The notes under the pieces: generated by a model | Told to the model about the DNA's origin: nothing | Databases searched by the model: none | The model's input: only the letters and a program-made list of their open reading frames with translations | Part shown: positions 45,957 to 54,947 of the stretch, in pieces | How the letters are laid out: each line of letters starts with the position of its first letter | How positions within the stretch are numbered: the stretch's first letter is position 1 | Made by a program: the position numbers and the translations under genes | Assembly (NCBI GenBank): GCA_903912525.1 | Contig: CAIWHK010000009.1 | Location: 186,001-250,000, forward strand | Reading direction: 5' to 3' | DNA: 64,000 bases | Origin: an uncultured bacterium | GTDB taxonomy: Bacteria; Krumholzibacteriota; Krumholzibacteriia; LZORAL124-64-63

Positions 45957-46418
45957 ATGGCGGCGACAAACGTGCGGACGAAAGCGGTTACCTGGGATCC
46001 GGCGGCCCTGCCGGGGCCGGTGCGGGTCGGGCGGGGCCGGCTGGCCGTCACGGCCGCGGTCCAGGCGGTGGGCCGGGACCTGCTCGTGACCGTCACCGGG
46101 GGCCAGGCGCATGCCGGCGCCACGGCGGTCGTGGCCCCGGCGGCCGGTCGCCGGCAGGGATTCGGGCGGTTGGCGGTGGTGCCGCCGCACAAGGAAGGTC
46201 CGCTGGCCGAAGCGGGGGCGGTGCGGGTCGCCCGGGCGGCCGGGTGCACCTGCGTGTGCGTGGCCGGCATCCATCAGGACGCGGCCACGCCGCAGGAGAT
46301 CAAGGCGATCGTCGCCAACGCGCTCGGGGCCGTCGACCGGCTGGCCGACGCCCTGGCGCGCGTGCCCGCCGATCAGAGGTACTGCAGGGCCAGCGTGCCG
46401 AAGCCGAGCACGCCGTAG
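45957..46418 (+). CDS. LpdD-like (prenylated-flavin chaperone family) protein
   Basis: 153 residues. The conserved core is VGRDLLVTVTGGQAHAGATA, then PPHKEGPLAEAGAVRVARAAG and VAGIHQDAATPQEIKAIVAN. This matches, as I recognise it, the LpdD/YclD family that helps UbiD-type decarboxylases handle prenylated FMN. No ubiD or ubiX gene is near. Its last 46 bases overlap the end of the convergent CHAT-type gene. The family call is from memory of its motif pattern. Confidence 0.6.
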   Translation: MAATNVRTKAVTWDPAALPGPVRVGRGRLAVTAAVQAVGRDLLVTVTGGQAHAGATAVVAPAAGRRQGFGRLAVVPPHKEGPLAEAGAVRVARAAGCTCVCVAGIHQDAATPQEIKAIVANALGAVDRLADALARVPADQRYCRASVPKPSTP

Positions 46419-47698
46419 GACAACCACGCCGGGTGCTCGCGTCCGAGTTCGTCGCGGCAGCGCAGCGAGGCGCGCCAAGCGGCGGCGCCGGCGCACCAGC
46501 CGCGTCCCATGCCGTCGTAGAGGTGGCCGGCATAGATGCGGGCCGGACGGCTGAACAGCGGCACCAGCGGGCCGACGAACGTCGAGGCGCCCGCCTGCAC
46601 GAAGCGCGCACCCAGTTCCGGCACCGCACACCAGCTGTTGGAAACCACCAGCGGCGGCAGCTGCCCGCGCTGCCCGAGGGTCTCGGGCGCGACCGGGCCG
46701 TCGTCCAGGAGCCACGCCGAGGCGCCCGCCGCGCTCGAGCGGGCCGTCGGGCCGCTGTCGCCGCCGCTGAGGCCGGCTTCGACGCGCGCCGTGCGCCGGT
46801 TGTGGGTCGTGCAGACATCGTCCAGCAGCGACGTCACCGGATCGACGCCCAGGATCTCGCCCTCGCAGCCCATCGCCTCGGCCAGGCTTTCGTCGTCGGG
46901 ATACGAGGCTTCCTCGATCAGCTTGTTCATCCAGTACTCGCCGAGCGTGTCGTCGTTCCGCGCCGGGGCGCTGACCGGGCCGGCGAAGTGGAGGATCTGG
47001 TAGGCCACGTTCTGGTCGCACAGCCGACCGGGGGTCACCGCGTCCTGCGGCACCTCCAGGTGGGCCAGCGGGCGGCCCGGCACGCCGCCCTCGAGGGCCA
47101 GGCCGATGGCCTCGGCCTCGCGATAGATCAGGCGCCGCATCTGCGGGTCGGTGTGGCCGGGGATGAAGAGCAGTTCGGGCAGGCGGGCGCCCGGTTCCTG
47201 CAGCTGGTCGCGGATCGCGCGCAGGTCCTGCGCGCCGCCGTCGCCGACCAGGAAGCCGGCCCGCACCTGGCGCTGCATCCACGGGCGGTGCGTGGCCGAG
47301 GGCGGCAACGCCGCCGGGCGCAGGCTGGCGCACAGGGGATGCTGCTCGAGCACGAAGTTCAGGCCGTTGTGCAGCCAGGTCCAGGGCAGGGCCAGCCAGG
47401 CCTTGTCCACCACCAGGTGGAAGCCGACCAGGTTGTCGTGGGTGGTCTCGCCGACCGACATGGCGTCGATGGTGGCGGCGCGACGCGACCCGTCGAAGGC
47501 GTGGGGGACGGCGGCGGTGATGGCGCCGAACAGCCCGCGCCCGACCTCTTCCATGAGTGGCAGCAGCGTCGGCGCGTCCAGCCCGTCCCGCTGCTGGATC
47601 TCCGGATAGCGCGCTGTCTGGGCGGCGGCAGCGGCCAACCCGGCGTCCAGCGACTGGTCGGTTCCCGGCTCGGGCAGGATGATATCGATCCAGCGCAT
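46373..47698 (-). CDS. CHAT-domain (caspase-like) protein
   Basis: 441 residues from ATG 47698, with GGGAGG upstream. The C-terminal 220 residues look like a CHAT peptidase: VAYQILHFAGPVSAPA with likely catalytic His237, and VVSNSWCAVPELGARFVQ with Cys357. The block AGASTFVGPLVPLFSRPA follows, then HPAWLSYGVLGFGTLAL. CHAT peptidases act in bacterial cell suicide and defence, but many are orphans of unknown role. The N-terminal half matches nothing I know. No TPR, CRISPR or other defence partner is adjacent. Confidence 0.72.
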   Translation of the reverse strand: MRWIDIILPEPGTDQSLDAGLAAAAAQTARYPEIQQRDGLDAPTLLPLMEEVGRGLFGAITAAVPHAFDGSRRAATIDAMSVGETTHDNLVGFHLVVDKAWLALPWTWLHNGLNFVLEQHPLCASLRPAALPPSATHRPWMQRQVRAGFLVGDGGAQDLRAIRDQLQEPGARLPELLFIPGHTDPQMRRLIYREAEAIGLALEGGVPGRPLAHLEVPQDAVTPGRLCDQNVAYQILHFAGPVSAPARNDDTLGEYWMNKLIEEASYPDDESLAEAMGCEGEILGVDPVTSLLDDVCTTHNRRTARVEAGLSGGDSGPTARSSAAGASAWLLDDGPVAPETLGQRGQLPPLVVSNSWCAVPELGARFVQAGASTFVGPLVPLFSRPARIYAGHLYDGMGRGWCAGAAAWRASLRCRDELGREHPAWLSYGVLGFGTLALQYL

Positions 47699-48006
47699 GA
47701 CGTCCTCCCGGCCGGCGGCTGCCGCATGGCGCGCGCCCGGCCGATTCAAGCCATTGTCCGACGGGCACTTGCCGTCATTGGTGAAGGTCTGTCCCGAAGA
47801 TTCGGGCACGACACGACGGGGAATTTGCAGATTCCGTGCCGGGTGATCGGGAGCGGTGGGAAAGCCCCCAGGTGAGGCCGTCGGACAGGCAAGAGACACG
47901 GCTCAAACGAAAAAATCCCCTGCCGGAGCAGGGGATTGATTCGGTTCGGATCAGCGCGACCGGGCGGTCAGCAGCCGTTCTGCCAGGAAATCATCAAAAA
48001 AACCAA
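47699..48006. other. Intergenic region, no gene seen
   Basis: 308 bp between the CHAT-type gene and tRNA-Leu. The right part holds the tRNA-Leu terminator (47908-47937). I see nothing else in it. Confidence 0.5.
47908..47937 (-). terminator. Rho-independent terminator of tRNA-Leu
   Basis: On the minus strand AATCCCCTGC, a four-base loop and GCAGGGGATT form a 10-bp stem (47914-47937), followed by a T-run. It lies about 70 bases past the tRNA end. Confidence 0.85.
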
Positions 48007-48092
48007 TGGTGCCCAGGAAGAGACTCGAACTCCCACGGGGAAACCCCACTACGACCTGAACGTAGCGCGTCTACCAATTCCGCCACCTGGGC
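48007..48092 (-). tRNA. tRNA-Leu (CAG)
   Basis: 86 nt including an encoded CCA. The acceptor GCCCAGG pairs with CCTGGGC. The anticodon loop TTCAGGT, in a CTACG/CGTAG stem, gives anticodon CAG. A long variable arm (GTGGGGTTTCCCCGT region) and the T-loop TTCGAGT fit a class II leucine tRNA. Confidence 0.96.
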
Positions 48093-48229
48093 ACTATTGG
48101 GTTTTCCGACCCTCGCACGGCTTCCCGGGCGAGCGCGGGCCAATGTAGCGGGCGTGCCGGGGGCTGTCAACCCGGGGTGGTGATTTCGGGGCCGGTTCGG
48201 GCGGGGGACGCCGCAAGCCGAAGCGTTCG

Positions 48230-48258
48230 TTGGCAGTCGGCCCGGCGCGGGGTATATT
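48230..48258 (+). promoter_or_regulatory. Promoter of smpB
   Basis: TTGGCA (48230-48235), exactly 17 bases, TATATT (48253-48258). Each box is one base off consensus. The leader to the smpB ATG is about 38 bases. Confidence 0.6.
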
Positions 48259-48302
48259 CTGCAACCTGTTGTGCAATCCGTGATCATGGGCGGGAGCTGG
48301 GT

Positions 48303-48779
48303 ATGGCGCGCAAGCGTGACGATGACGGTCTGAAGATCGCGGCCACCAACCGCCGGGCCCGCTTTGAGTACGAGATCCTCGAGACCTGGGAGGCGGGCCT
48401 CGTCCTGCAGGGCACCGAGGTCAAGGCGCTGCGCGAGGGCAAAGTCAACCTGGGCGATGCCTACGGCGAGATCCGCGACGGCGAGGCGTTCATCGTCAAG
48501 ATGCACATCGGCCCCTACGAACAGGGCAACCGCGAGAACCACGAGCCGTTCCGGCGCCGCAAGCTGCTCATGCATCGCCGCGAGATCCGCAAGATCCTGC
48601 CCAAGCTCGAGGAGAAGGGGCTGACCCTGGTGCCGCTGCGCCTGTACTTCAAGGAAGGGCGCGCCAAGCTGGAACTGGGTCTCGGCCGCGGCAAGAAGAT
48701 GCACGACAAGCGCGATGCGAAGGCGAAGCAGGATGTCCAGCGGCGCATCGCCCAGCATGTGGGTCGCCGCGAGCCGTGA
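48303..48779 (+). CDS. smpB: SsrA-binding protein SmpB
   Basis: 158 residues, normal length. The OB-fold core is clear: ATNRRARFEYEILETWEAG, LQGTEVKALREGKVNL and GEAFIVKMHIGPYEQGN, with the basic tail LGRGKKMHDKRD. SmpB brings tmRNA to stalled ribosomes in trans-translation. The ssrA gene itself is not in the nearby sequence. The start is ATG 48303, with GGGAG upstream. The amidase gene follows after 13 bases. Confidence 0.97.
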   Translation: MARKRDDDGLKIAATNRRARFEYEILETWEAGLVLQGTEVKALREGKVNLGDAYGEIRDGEAFIVKMHIGPYEQGNRENHEPFRRRKLLMHRREIRKILPKLEEKGLTLVPLRLYFKEGRAKLELGLGRGKKMHDKRDAKAKQDVQRRIAQHVGRREP

Positions 48780-48792
48780 GGAACCGCGCCCG

Positions 48793-50451
48793 ATGAACTT
48801 CCCGATGACAGGTTTGAACCTCCTGATGACCGGGCGCCCCGGGCGGCGGCCGGCCACCGTGCCGGCGCCGGTGGCGCTGCTGGTGTTGGCGATCGCGGCA
48901 GCCCTGGTGGCGGCGACGCCGCGCGACACCCTTGCCGTCGATACCTACGTTGATCCGCTCGCCTACACGCGCATCGACCCGCAGGCGCCCGTGGTCAACC
49001 TTGTCGTCGAGCAGCGCGCCACGCGCCAGTCGTCGATGGTCACCGGGCGCCGCCTGCTGAAGGATGTGCGCGAGGTCTACGTGCGTTCGGCCGACCTGTC
49101 GACGATCCTCAAGGCCGGCCGCCTCTGGCAGGACACGCTGCGCCGTCTCGAACTGACTGTCGGCGGCCAGTCGTTCGTCGTCACCGGCGGCAGTCGCGTG
49201 CTGTTGTCGGGCGGCAACGAGACGCTGCTGCCGGTGCCGGTGCTGGACCACGACGGCGACCTGTGGCTGCCGTTGACGGCGCTTGTGCGCGTGATCGGTC
49301 CGCAGGCGAAGCTGGACGTCACGTTCGACGCAGGCACGGGCCGGCTGGCGCTGGGCCGGGCTGACGACAACATCGAAGGGCTCGGGCTGACGCTGGGCGA
49401 GAACGGCACGACAGCGCGGGTGAACTGCCGCGAAGCGCTCTCGTGGTCGGTCGAACGTGTGCGGGGCGACCTGCTCGAACTGACGATCAACGGGGGCCGC
49501 GGCGATGCGCGCCGCCTGGCGGGCACCAGCGGCCTGGGCCTCGTGCGCGCCGTGGAATGCCGGCAGGAGGCAGGCCGGGCCATCATCGGCCTGCGGTTGG
49601 CCGCCGATGCGGGCGAGCAGCGCTCGCGGGCCGACGACGACGGCAAGGTCATCATCATCGAACTGGCCACAGCCGCGCCGATCGATTCCACGCTGGCCGT
49701 CGTCGGCGGCGAGGACCAGGGCTCCGTGACGTCGGCGGACGCGACCGGGCCGACGGCGCCCGACCTGAAGACGCCGCTGCGGCGCGTGATCGTCGACGCC
49801 GGGCACGGCGGCGCGGACACCGGGGCGATCGGCGTGAGCGGCGTCATGGAGAAGGACGTCAACCTGGCCGTGGCCCGCGAACTGAAGCAGTACCTCGAAC
49901 GCGAGAGCAACCTCGACGTGACGCTGACGCGTTCACGCGACGAGTCGATGGAACTCGATGCGCGCGCCGAGGCCGCCAATACCGCCGGCGGCGAGTTGTT
50001 CATCTCGCTGCACTGCAACAGCTGGTTCGACGACAATGCCAACGGCTTCGAGACCTTTTTCCTGTCACCGGCCAGCAGCGACTGGGCGCGCAGCGTGGCG
50101 GCGACCGAGAACGGTACGACCGCGGGCGGCGAACCGGGCGACGTCGAGTTCATCGTCTGGGAACTCGTGCAGAACCGCTTCATCAACCGCAGCGCCGCCT
50201 TCGCCGAGTTCCTGCAGGAGCGCGCCTGCCGTTCGCTGTCGCTGCCTGACCGCGGCGTCAGGCAGGCCGGGTTCCGCGTGCTGGTCGGCGCCTACATGCC
50301 GGCCGTGCTCGTGGAACTGGGATTCCTGAGCAACGCCGGCGAGGAGTCGCGGCTGGATGACCGCAACTACCAGCGGCAGCTGGCGCGCGCCATCGGCGAC
50401 GCCGTGCTCGCCTACGCGCGGGGCGCCGGGGCCACGGATGGTGAGCCGTGA
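48793..50451 (+). CDS. N-acetylmuramoyl-L-alanine amidase (Amidase_3)
   Basis: 552 residues from ATG 48793, with a signal-anchor-like segment (VALLVLAIAAALVAA). The middle has an AMIN-like or copper-amine-oxidase-N-like beta region. The catalytic domain is at about 330-550. It shows zinc ligands in VIVDAGHGGADTG, MEKDVNLAVA and FISLHCNSWF, and the catalytic Glu in VELGFLSN. It cleaves the stem peptide from MurNAc in the periplasm, likely at cell division. The end overlaps the GerMN gene by GTGA. Confidence 0.93.
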   Translation: MNFPMTGLNLLMTGRPGRRPATVPAPVALLVLAIAAALVAATPRDTLAVDTYVDPLAYTRIDPQAPVVNLVVEQRATRQSSMVTGRRLLKDVREVYVRSADLSTILKAGRLWQDTLRRLELTVGGQSFVVTGGSRVLLSGGNETLLPVPVLDHDGDLWLPLTALVRVIGPQAKLDVTFDAGTGRLALGRADDNIEGLGLTLGENGTTARVNCREALSWSVERVRGDLLELTINGGRGDARRLAGTSGLGLVRAVECRQEAGRAIIGLRLAADAGEQRSRADDDGKVIIIELATAAPIDSTLAVVGGEDQGSVTSADATGPTAPDLKTPLRRVIVDAGHGGADTGAIGVSGVMEKDVNLAVARELKQYLERESNLDVTLTRSRDESMELDARAEAANTAGGELFISLHCNSWFDDNANGFETFFLSPASSDWARSVAATENGTTAGGEPGDVEFIVWELVQNRFINRSAAFAEFLQERACRSLSLPDRGVRQAGFRVLVGAYMPAVLVELGFLSNAGEESRLDDRNYQRQLARAIGDAVLAYARGAGATDGEP

Positions 50452-51083
50452 GCGACCTGCACGATCAGGAACGCCATGCGTTCGCGACGCGCACCGGGAG
50501 TCGCCGGCCGCGCGGGCGTTTCATCGTGATCGTCCTGGCGACGTTCACGCTGGTCGCGGCCGCGGTGGCCTGGTGGGCGTACCGCCAGTCCCTGAACCCG
50601 GACGACCTGCTGGCCGACGCCGCGGGCGGGCCCAATGCGGCGGTCGACCTGCCGCAGGCCGGCGATCGCGCCGTCGTCCTGGTCTTTCCGCAGCGTGACG
50701 CCGACGGCTGGTTCAACGAGGACCGCCGCCTGGCCAGCCGGGGACAGCCGGGCGAGGACCTGCTGGCGCTGATGCAGTCGCTGTGCACCGGGCCGCGCAG
50801 CGGGCGCGCCATCAGCGGCCTGCCGCGCGGCACGCGCGCGCTGGCGGCGTTCGTCGATCCGAAGGCGGGCACGGCGGTCATCGATTTCAGCGAGGAACTG
50901 GTGACCGGGCATCCCGGCGGCAGCGCCGCCGAAGCGGCGACGGTGGGTTCCATCCTGCGGACCGTTGCCCTCAATTTCCCGCAGGTCGGTTCGTGCTCGA
51001 TCCTCGTGGACGGCCGGCAGGTCGGCACGCTGGCCGGGCACCTGGACCTGGCCCATCCGTTCACGCCGCGGCGGTGGCTCTGA
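50448..51083 (+). CDS. GerMN-domain membrane-anchored protein
   Basis: 211 residues from GTG 50448. A cytoplasmic basic start is followed by one membrane segment (FIVIVLATFTLVAAAVAWWAY). The periplasmic part is a single GerMN domain (VVLVFPQRDADGWFNEDRRL, then VIDFSEELVTGHPGGSAAEA and VGSILRTVALNFP). GerMN proteins act with cell-wall amidases in envelope or spore processes. Lying between an amidase and murI in overlapping frames, it likely serves peptidoglycan remodelling. Confidence 0.88.
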   Translation: MSDLHDQERHAFATRTGSRRPRGRFIVIVLATFTLVAAAVAWWAYRQSLNPDDLLADAAGGPNAAVDLPQAGDRAVVLVFPQRDADGWFNEDRRLASRGQPGEDLLALMQSLCTGPRSGRAISGLPRGTRALAAFVDPKAGTAVIDFSEELVTGHPGGSAAEAATVGSILRTVALNFPQVGSCSILVDGRQVGTLAGHLDLAHPFTPRRWL

Positions 51084-51922
51084 TGCGGGCGCCCATCGGC
51101 GTCTTCGACTCGGGCCTCGGCGGCCTGACGGTCCTGCGCGCGCTGCACGAGCGCCTGCCGCACGAGGACCTGCTCTACTTCGGCGACACCGCGCGCGTGC
51201 CGTACGGCACCAAGGGCGAGAAGACGGTGCGGGCGTTCGCGCGCCAGGACGCCGGGCTGCTGGTGGCGCGCGGCGTCAAGATGGTGGTCGTCGCCTGCAA
51301 CACGGCGAGCGCGTTTGCACTCGATCACCTGTGCGACGTGCTGCCGGTGCCGGTGCTCGGCGTGATCGAACCCGGCGTGCGCGCGGCGCTGGCCGCCACG
51401 CGCGGTGGCACGATCGGCGTCATCGGGACCTCGGGCACCATCCGCTCGGGGCGCTACCAGCAGGGCCTGGCCGCCGCCGGCCTGGGCCCCGAACGCATCG
51501 TCGCGGCCGAATGCCCGTTGTTCGTGCCGCTGGTGGAAGAAGGGCTGGGCGGCCACGCGATGACGCGCCTGGCCGTGGCCGAGTACCTGCGGCCGGTGCG
51601 CGACGCGCATGTGGATACGCTCATCCTCGGCTGCACGCACTATCCGCTGCTGAGCGCCGACATCGAGGCGTTCCTGGGGTCGGATGTGCGGCTGGTCGAT
51701 TCCGCCGAGGCGCTGGCCACCGCGGCCTGCGGCGCACTGGCGGCCGCGGGCGCCTTGAACGACGGTGACGAGCCGGGGCGCCTGTCGTTCATCCTGAGCG
51801 ACATCCCCTGGAAATTCGCCGAGATCGGCGCGCGTTTTTTGGGCAAGCCGATCGAGGGCGTCGAGTCCGTCGGTCTGGACGAGATGGAGGCGGCCGGGCA
51901 TGCGCTCGGCGGCCAGGCCTGA
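51083..51922 (+). CDS. murI: Glutamate racemase
   Basis: 279 residues. The two catalytic Cys are seen in VVVACNTASAFAL and LILGCTHYPLL. The start GVFDSGLGGLTVL and DTARVPYGTKG are also typical. It makes D-glutamate for the peptidoglycan stem peptide in the cytoplasm. The ATG overlaps the GerMN stop (TGATG), extending the cell-wall operon. Confidence 0.97.
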   Translation: MRAPIGVFDSGLGGLTVLRALHERLPHEDLLYFGDTARVPYGTKGEKTVRAFARQDAGLLVARGVKMVVVACNTASAFALDHLCDVLPVPVLGVIEPGVRAALAATRGGTIGVIGTSGTIRSGRYQQGLAAAGLGPERIVAAECPLFVPLVEEGLGGHAMTRLAVAEYLRPVRDAHVDTLILGCTHYPLLSADIEAFLGSDVRLVDSAEALATAACGALAAAGALNDGDEPGRLSFILSDIPWKFAEIGARFLGKPIEGVESVGLDEMEAAGHALGGQA

Positions 51923-51949
51923 TTCAAGCTGCATTCGAAAGGATCCATC

Positions 51950-52672
51950 GTGGTCGAACGCTTCGAAGGTCGCGAACCCAACCAGCTGCGCCCGGTGCGC
52001 ATCACCCGCGATTACCTGCCGCACGCCGAGGGGTCGTGCCTGATCGAGATGGGGCTGACGCACGTCATCTGCACGGCGTCCATCGCGAACGGGACCCCGA
52101 AGTGGCTGAAGGGCTCGGGCCAGGGCTGGGTGACGGCCGAGTACGGCATGCTGCCGCGCTCGACCGGCGAACGCATGCGCCGCGAGGCTGCCGGCGGCGG
52201 CCAGGGCGGGCGCACGATGGAGATCCAGCGGCTGATCGGCCGCTCGCTGCGCGCGGTCACCGACCTGCACGCCCTCGGCGACCTGACGATCACGGTGGAC
52301 TGCGACGTCATTCGCGCCGACGGCGGCACGCGCTGCGCGTCGATCAACGGCGCCGCCGTGGCGCTGTACGACGCGCTGCTGCGCCTGAAGCTGCGCAAGC
52401 ACCCGATGCACTCGCTGGTGGGCGCCATCAGCCTGGGCGTGGTGCAGGGCGATGTGGTAGTGGACCTCGACTACCGCGAGGACTCGGGCGCCGACACCGA
52501 CCTGAACCTGGTGATGGCCGAGGGCGGCGGGCTGATCGAGGTGCAGGGCACCGCCGAGCATCACCCGTTCACGCGCGCCCAGCTGGACACGATGACCGAC
52601 CTCGGCGCCGTCGCCATCGCGCGCATCAACGAGTTGCAGCGCAAGGTCCTCAACCTGACGCCGGGAGCCTGA
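51950..52672 (+). CDS. rph: Ribonuclease PH
   Basis: 240 residues from GTG 51950, after AAAGGA. Conserved blocks are [50 protein letters not shown] and [16 protein letters not shown]. It trims tRNA 3' ends by phosphorolysis. The rdgB-like gene starts 1 base past the stop, a common rph-rdgB pairing. Confidence 0.97.
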   Translation: MVERFEGREPNQLRPVRITRDYLPHAEGSCLIEMGLTHVICTASIANGTPKWLKGSGQGWVTAEYGMLPRSTGERMRREAAGGGQGGRTMEIQRLIGRSLRAVTDLHALGDLTITVDCDVIRADGGTRCASINGAAVALYDALLRLKLRKHPMHSLVGAISLGVVQGDVVVDLDYREDSGADTDLNLVMAEGGGLIEVQGTAEHHPFTRAQLDTMTDLGAVAIARINELQRKVLNLTPGA

Positions 52673-52673
52673 C

Positions 52674-53693
52674 GTGGCCAACCTGCGCAAGGTCGTCCTG
52701 GCCAGCCGCAACCGCGACAAGCTGCGGGAGCTGGCCGAGCTGATGGAAGGCTTGCCGTTCGAAGTCGTCTCGTCGTTCGATTACAACGGCCTGCCGGAAG
52801 TCATCGAGGACGACGTGACCATCATGGGCAATGCGATGCGCAAGGCGATGGTGACGGCGGCCTGGACCGGCGAGATTGCGCTGGCCGACGACACGTCGCT
52901 GCAGGTGCGCGAACTCGGCGGCTGGCCTGACATCTTCGCGGCACGCTTCTCCGGGCCGGGCGCCACGTATGCGAGCAACGTTGCGCTGCTGCTCGAACTG
53001 ATGAAGGACGTGCCCGAAGGCTCGCGCCAGGCGCGCTTCTGCAGCGCCTGCGCGTGGGTGGACCCGCGCCCGGGCGAGGGCGACTACCCGGTGACATCGC
53101 CAGCCACGCGCCGCTGGCTGCACAACCCGTGGGCGCGGGCGATCGAGTTGCGCAACCCGGCGGGCGGGGCTTCGTTCTGGGCCGACCTCGGCGCCGGGCA
53201 GGCGGCGTGGGACTCCTACGCGGCCGAGGCCCTGGCCGACCTGGCCAACTGGGGGCATGACGCGGCCCGGCTGCGGGCGGTGGCCGACGGCCTGCTGGCG
53301 GGCGGGCCCGGTGGCCTGGCGGACAAGGCGCCGGCCGGCGCGGTGCGGGTGCCCGATCCGGCGCTCTGGCTGGCGGCGTCGCGGGAAGAGGCCGGGCTGC
53401 CGCCCACGCGGGTGGCCCCGGCCGGGCTTTCGCGCGAGGCTCCCGGCAATGGCCGCTGCGAGCCGCTGTGGCTGGTGATCGGGGCCGAGGGGCGCCTGGT
53501 GGGCGGGATCACGAACCAGGCCCTGGGCGCCCATGGCTTCGGGTACGACCCGGTGTTCCGTCCGGAGGGTTCGTCGCTGACGCTGGCCGAGCTGGCCGGC
53601 GACCAGAAGCACGCGATCAGCCACCGGGGGCGGGCCCTGTCCCGGATCCGGCGGGCCGTGGCCAGCGCCTACGGGGCCGGGGCGGCCGTCTGA
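52674..53693 (+). CDS. rdgB: RdgB/HAM1-type XTP/dITP diphosphatase with a large internal insertion
   Basis: 339 residues, while the family is about 200. The N-terminal half is recognisable (VVLASRNRDKLRELAELM, ALADDTSLQVRELGG and AARFSGPGATYA). So is the C-terminal end (GAHGFGYDPVFRP and KHAISHRGRAL). Between about residues 136 and 262 lies an extra 125 residues, Ala/Gly/Trp-rich, unlike the family. The usual T-x-x-E-N-A motif reads TIMGNA, with Gly52 in place of Glu. It would hydrolyse non-canonical purine triphosphates, if still active. It follows rph by one base. Confidence 0.88.
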   Translation: MANLRKVVLASRNRDKLRELAELMEGLPFEVVSSFDYNGLPEVIEDDVTIMGNAMRKAMVTAAWTGEIALADDTSLQVRELGGWPDIFAARFSGPGATYASNVALLLELMKDVPEGSRQARFCSACAWVDPRPGEGDYPVTSPATRRWLHNPWARAIELRNPAGGASFWADLGAGQAAWDSYAAEALADLANWGHDAARLRAVADGLLAGGPGGLADKAPAGAVRVPDPALWLAASREEAGLPPTRVAPAGLSREAPGNGRCEPLWLVIGAEGRLVGGITNQALGAHGFGYDPVFRPEGSSLTLAELAGDQKHAISHRGRALSRIRRAVASAYGAGAAV

Positions 53694-53877
53694 GGTTTCT
53701 GTCGCCGTCGCGACTCCCGGTGGGGACCGCGTGCGGCTATCTGTGGCGGCCGGTTGACGGCGCGCGATTGACTTGGCGGCGGCCCGCCGTTACCCATTGG
53801 GCCGGAATCGACGCCTGCGGGCGCCGGAACGGCCCCAGCCGGAAACAAGGGCCGCCGGGAACAACGAATGCTCAGGT

Positions 53878-53954
<77 letters not shown>

Positions 53955-54058
53955 ACGGATCGACGGTCTTGACACGGGTGCGCCTCGTCGCCATTATTCG
54001 CGTCCGCCCGCGGGAAACGGCCTTTCCCCGAGCGCGGGCACCCGGTGTCATGATCGGT

Positions 54059-54135
<77 letters not shown>

Positions 54136-54152
54136 AGTACGCGAATAGTGGT

Positions 54153-54228
54153 GGTGGATGTAGTTCAATGGTAGAGCCCCTGGTTGTGGTCCAGGTTGTT
54201 GTGGGTTCGAATCCCATCATCCACCCCA
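54153..54228 (+). tRNA. tRNA-His (GTG)
   Basis: 76 nt with encoded CCA and the extra 5' G opposite C73 typical of tRNA-His. The loop TTGTGGT in a CCTGG/CCAGG stem gives GTG. Third in a Pro-Arg-His cluster. Confidence 0.96.
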
Positions 54229-54362
54229 TTTCTTTCTTTTCCGCCGTCCCGGCCTGTTCTGTCCTAGTGTGACCTCCCGCTGATCAGCCTGGGAACCTAA
54301 CCGTAGGACCCGGATGCGCCGGCCCCATGCGTCGGCCGTCCCGACAAGGCAAGGAGAACGCG

Positions 54363-54869
54363 ATGGCAAGCGTCAACAAGGTCATCATCGTCGGCAACCT
54401 GGGTCGTGATCCCGAGATCAAGTACACCCAGAGCAACGTGCCGGTGGCCAACTTCTCGGTCGCGACGAGCGAGAGTTGGAAGGACAAGAACAGCGGCGAG
54501 TGGCAGGAGAAGACCGAGTGGCACCGCGTCGTCGCGTGGCGCCACCTGGCCGAACGCGCCGAGCGCTACCTGAAGAAGGGTAAGCAGGTGTACGTCGAGG
54601 GCCGTCTCGAGACCCGCAAGTGGACGGGCCAGGACGGGGTCGAGAAGTACACGACCGAGATCATCGCGGACCAGCTGATGCTGCTCGGGCGCCGTGAAGA
54701 GGGCGAAGGCGGCGGCGGTGGTGGCGGCGGCGGTGGCAGCTACGGTGACGCGCCTGCGCGCGGCGGGCGCCCGGCTGCGGGTGGCGGCGGCGGCGGTGGC
54801 GGCGGCGGCTTCCAGCCCGAACCGATGAGTGATCCGGGTCCGTCGGACGACGACGATCTGCCGTTCTGA
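54363..54869 (+). CDS. ssb: Single-stranded DNA-binding protein
   Basis: 168 residues from ATG 54363, with AAGGAG upstream. The OB fold is seen in [20 protein letters not shown], then [20 protein letters not shown] and [16 protein letters not shown] Gly-rich linker (about residues 117-152) leads to the acidic tip DDDDLPF that binds partner proteins. It covers single-stranded DNA in replication and repair. A strong terminator follows. Confidence 0.98.
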   Translation: MASVNKVIIVGNLGRDPEIKYTQSNVPVANFSVATSESWKDKNSGEWQEKTEWHRVVAWRHLAERAERYLKKGKQVYVEGRLETRKWTGQDGVEKYTTEIIADQLMLLGRREEGEGGGGGGGGGGSYGDAPARGGRPAAGGGGGGGGGGFQPEPMSDPGPSDDDDLPF

Positions 54870-54897
54870 TCCGGCCGCACGGCTGCAGGAATTAAGG

Positions 54898-54925
54898 AAA
54901 GGGCCCCTCACGGGGCCCTTTTCAT
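54898..54925 (+). terminator. Terminator of ssb
   Basis: AAAGGGCCCC (54898-54907), four-base loop, GGGGCCCTTT (54912-54921) and a further T-rich tail. A classic rho-independent form that may also serve adk from the other side. Confidence 0.85.
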
Positions 54926-54947
54926 TTCTTGCTGGCAGAATCGCGCC

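Noticed and set aside
48093-48302. A tmRNA gene next to smpB
   Set aside because: I looked for an Ala-tRNA-like end and tag frame around smpB and found none.
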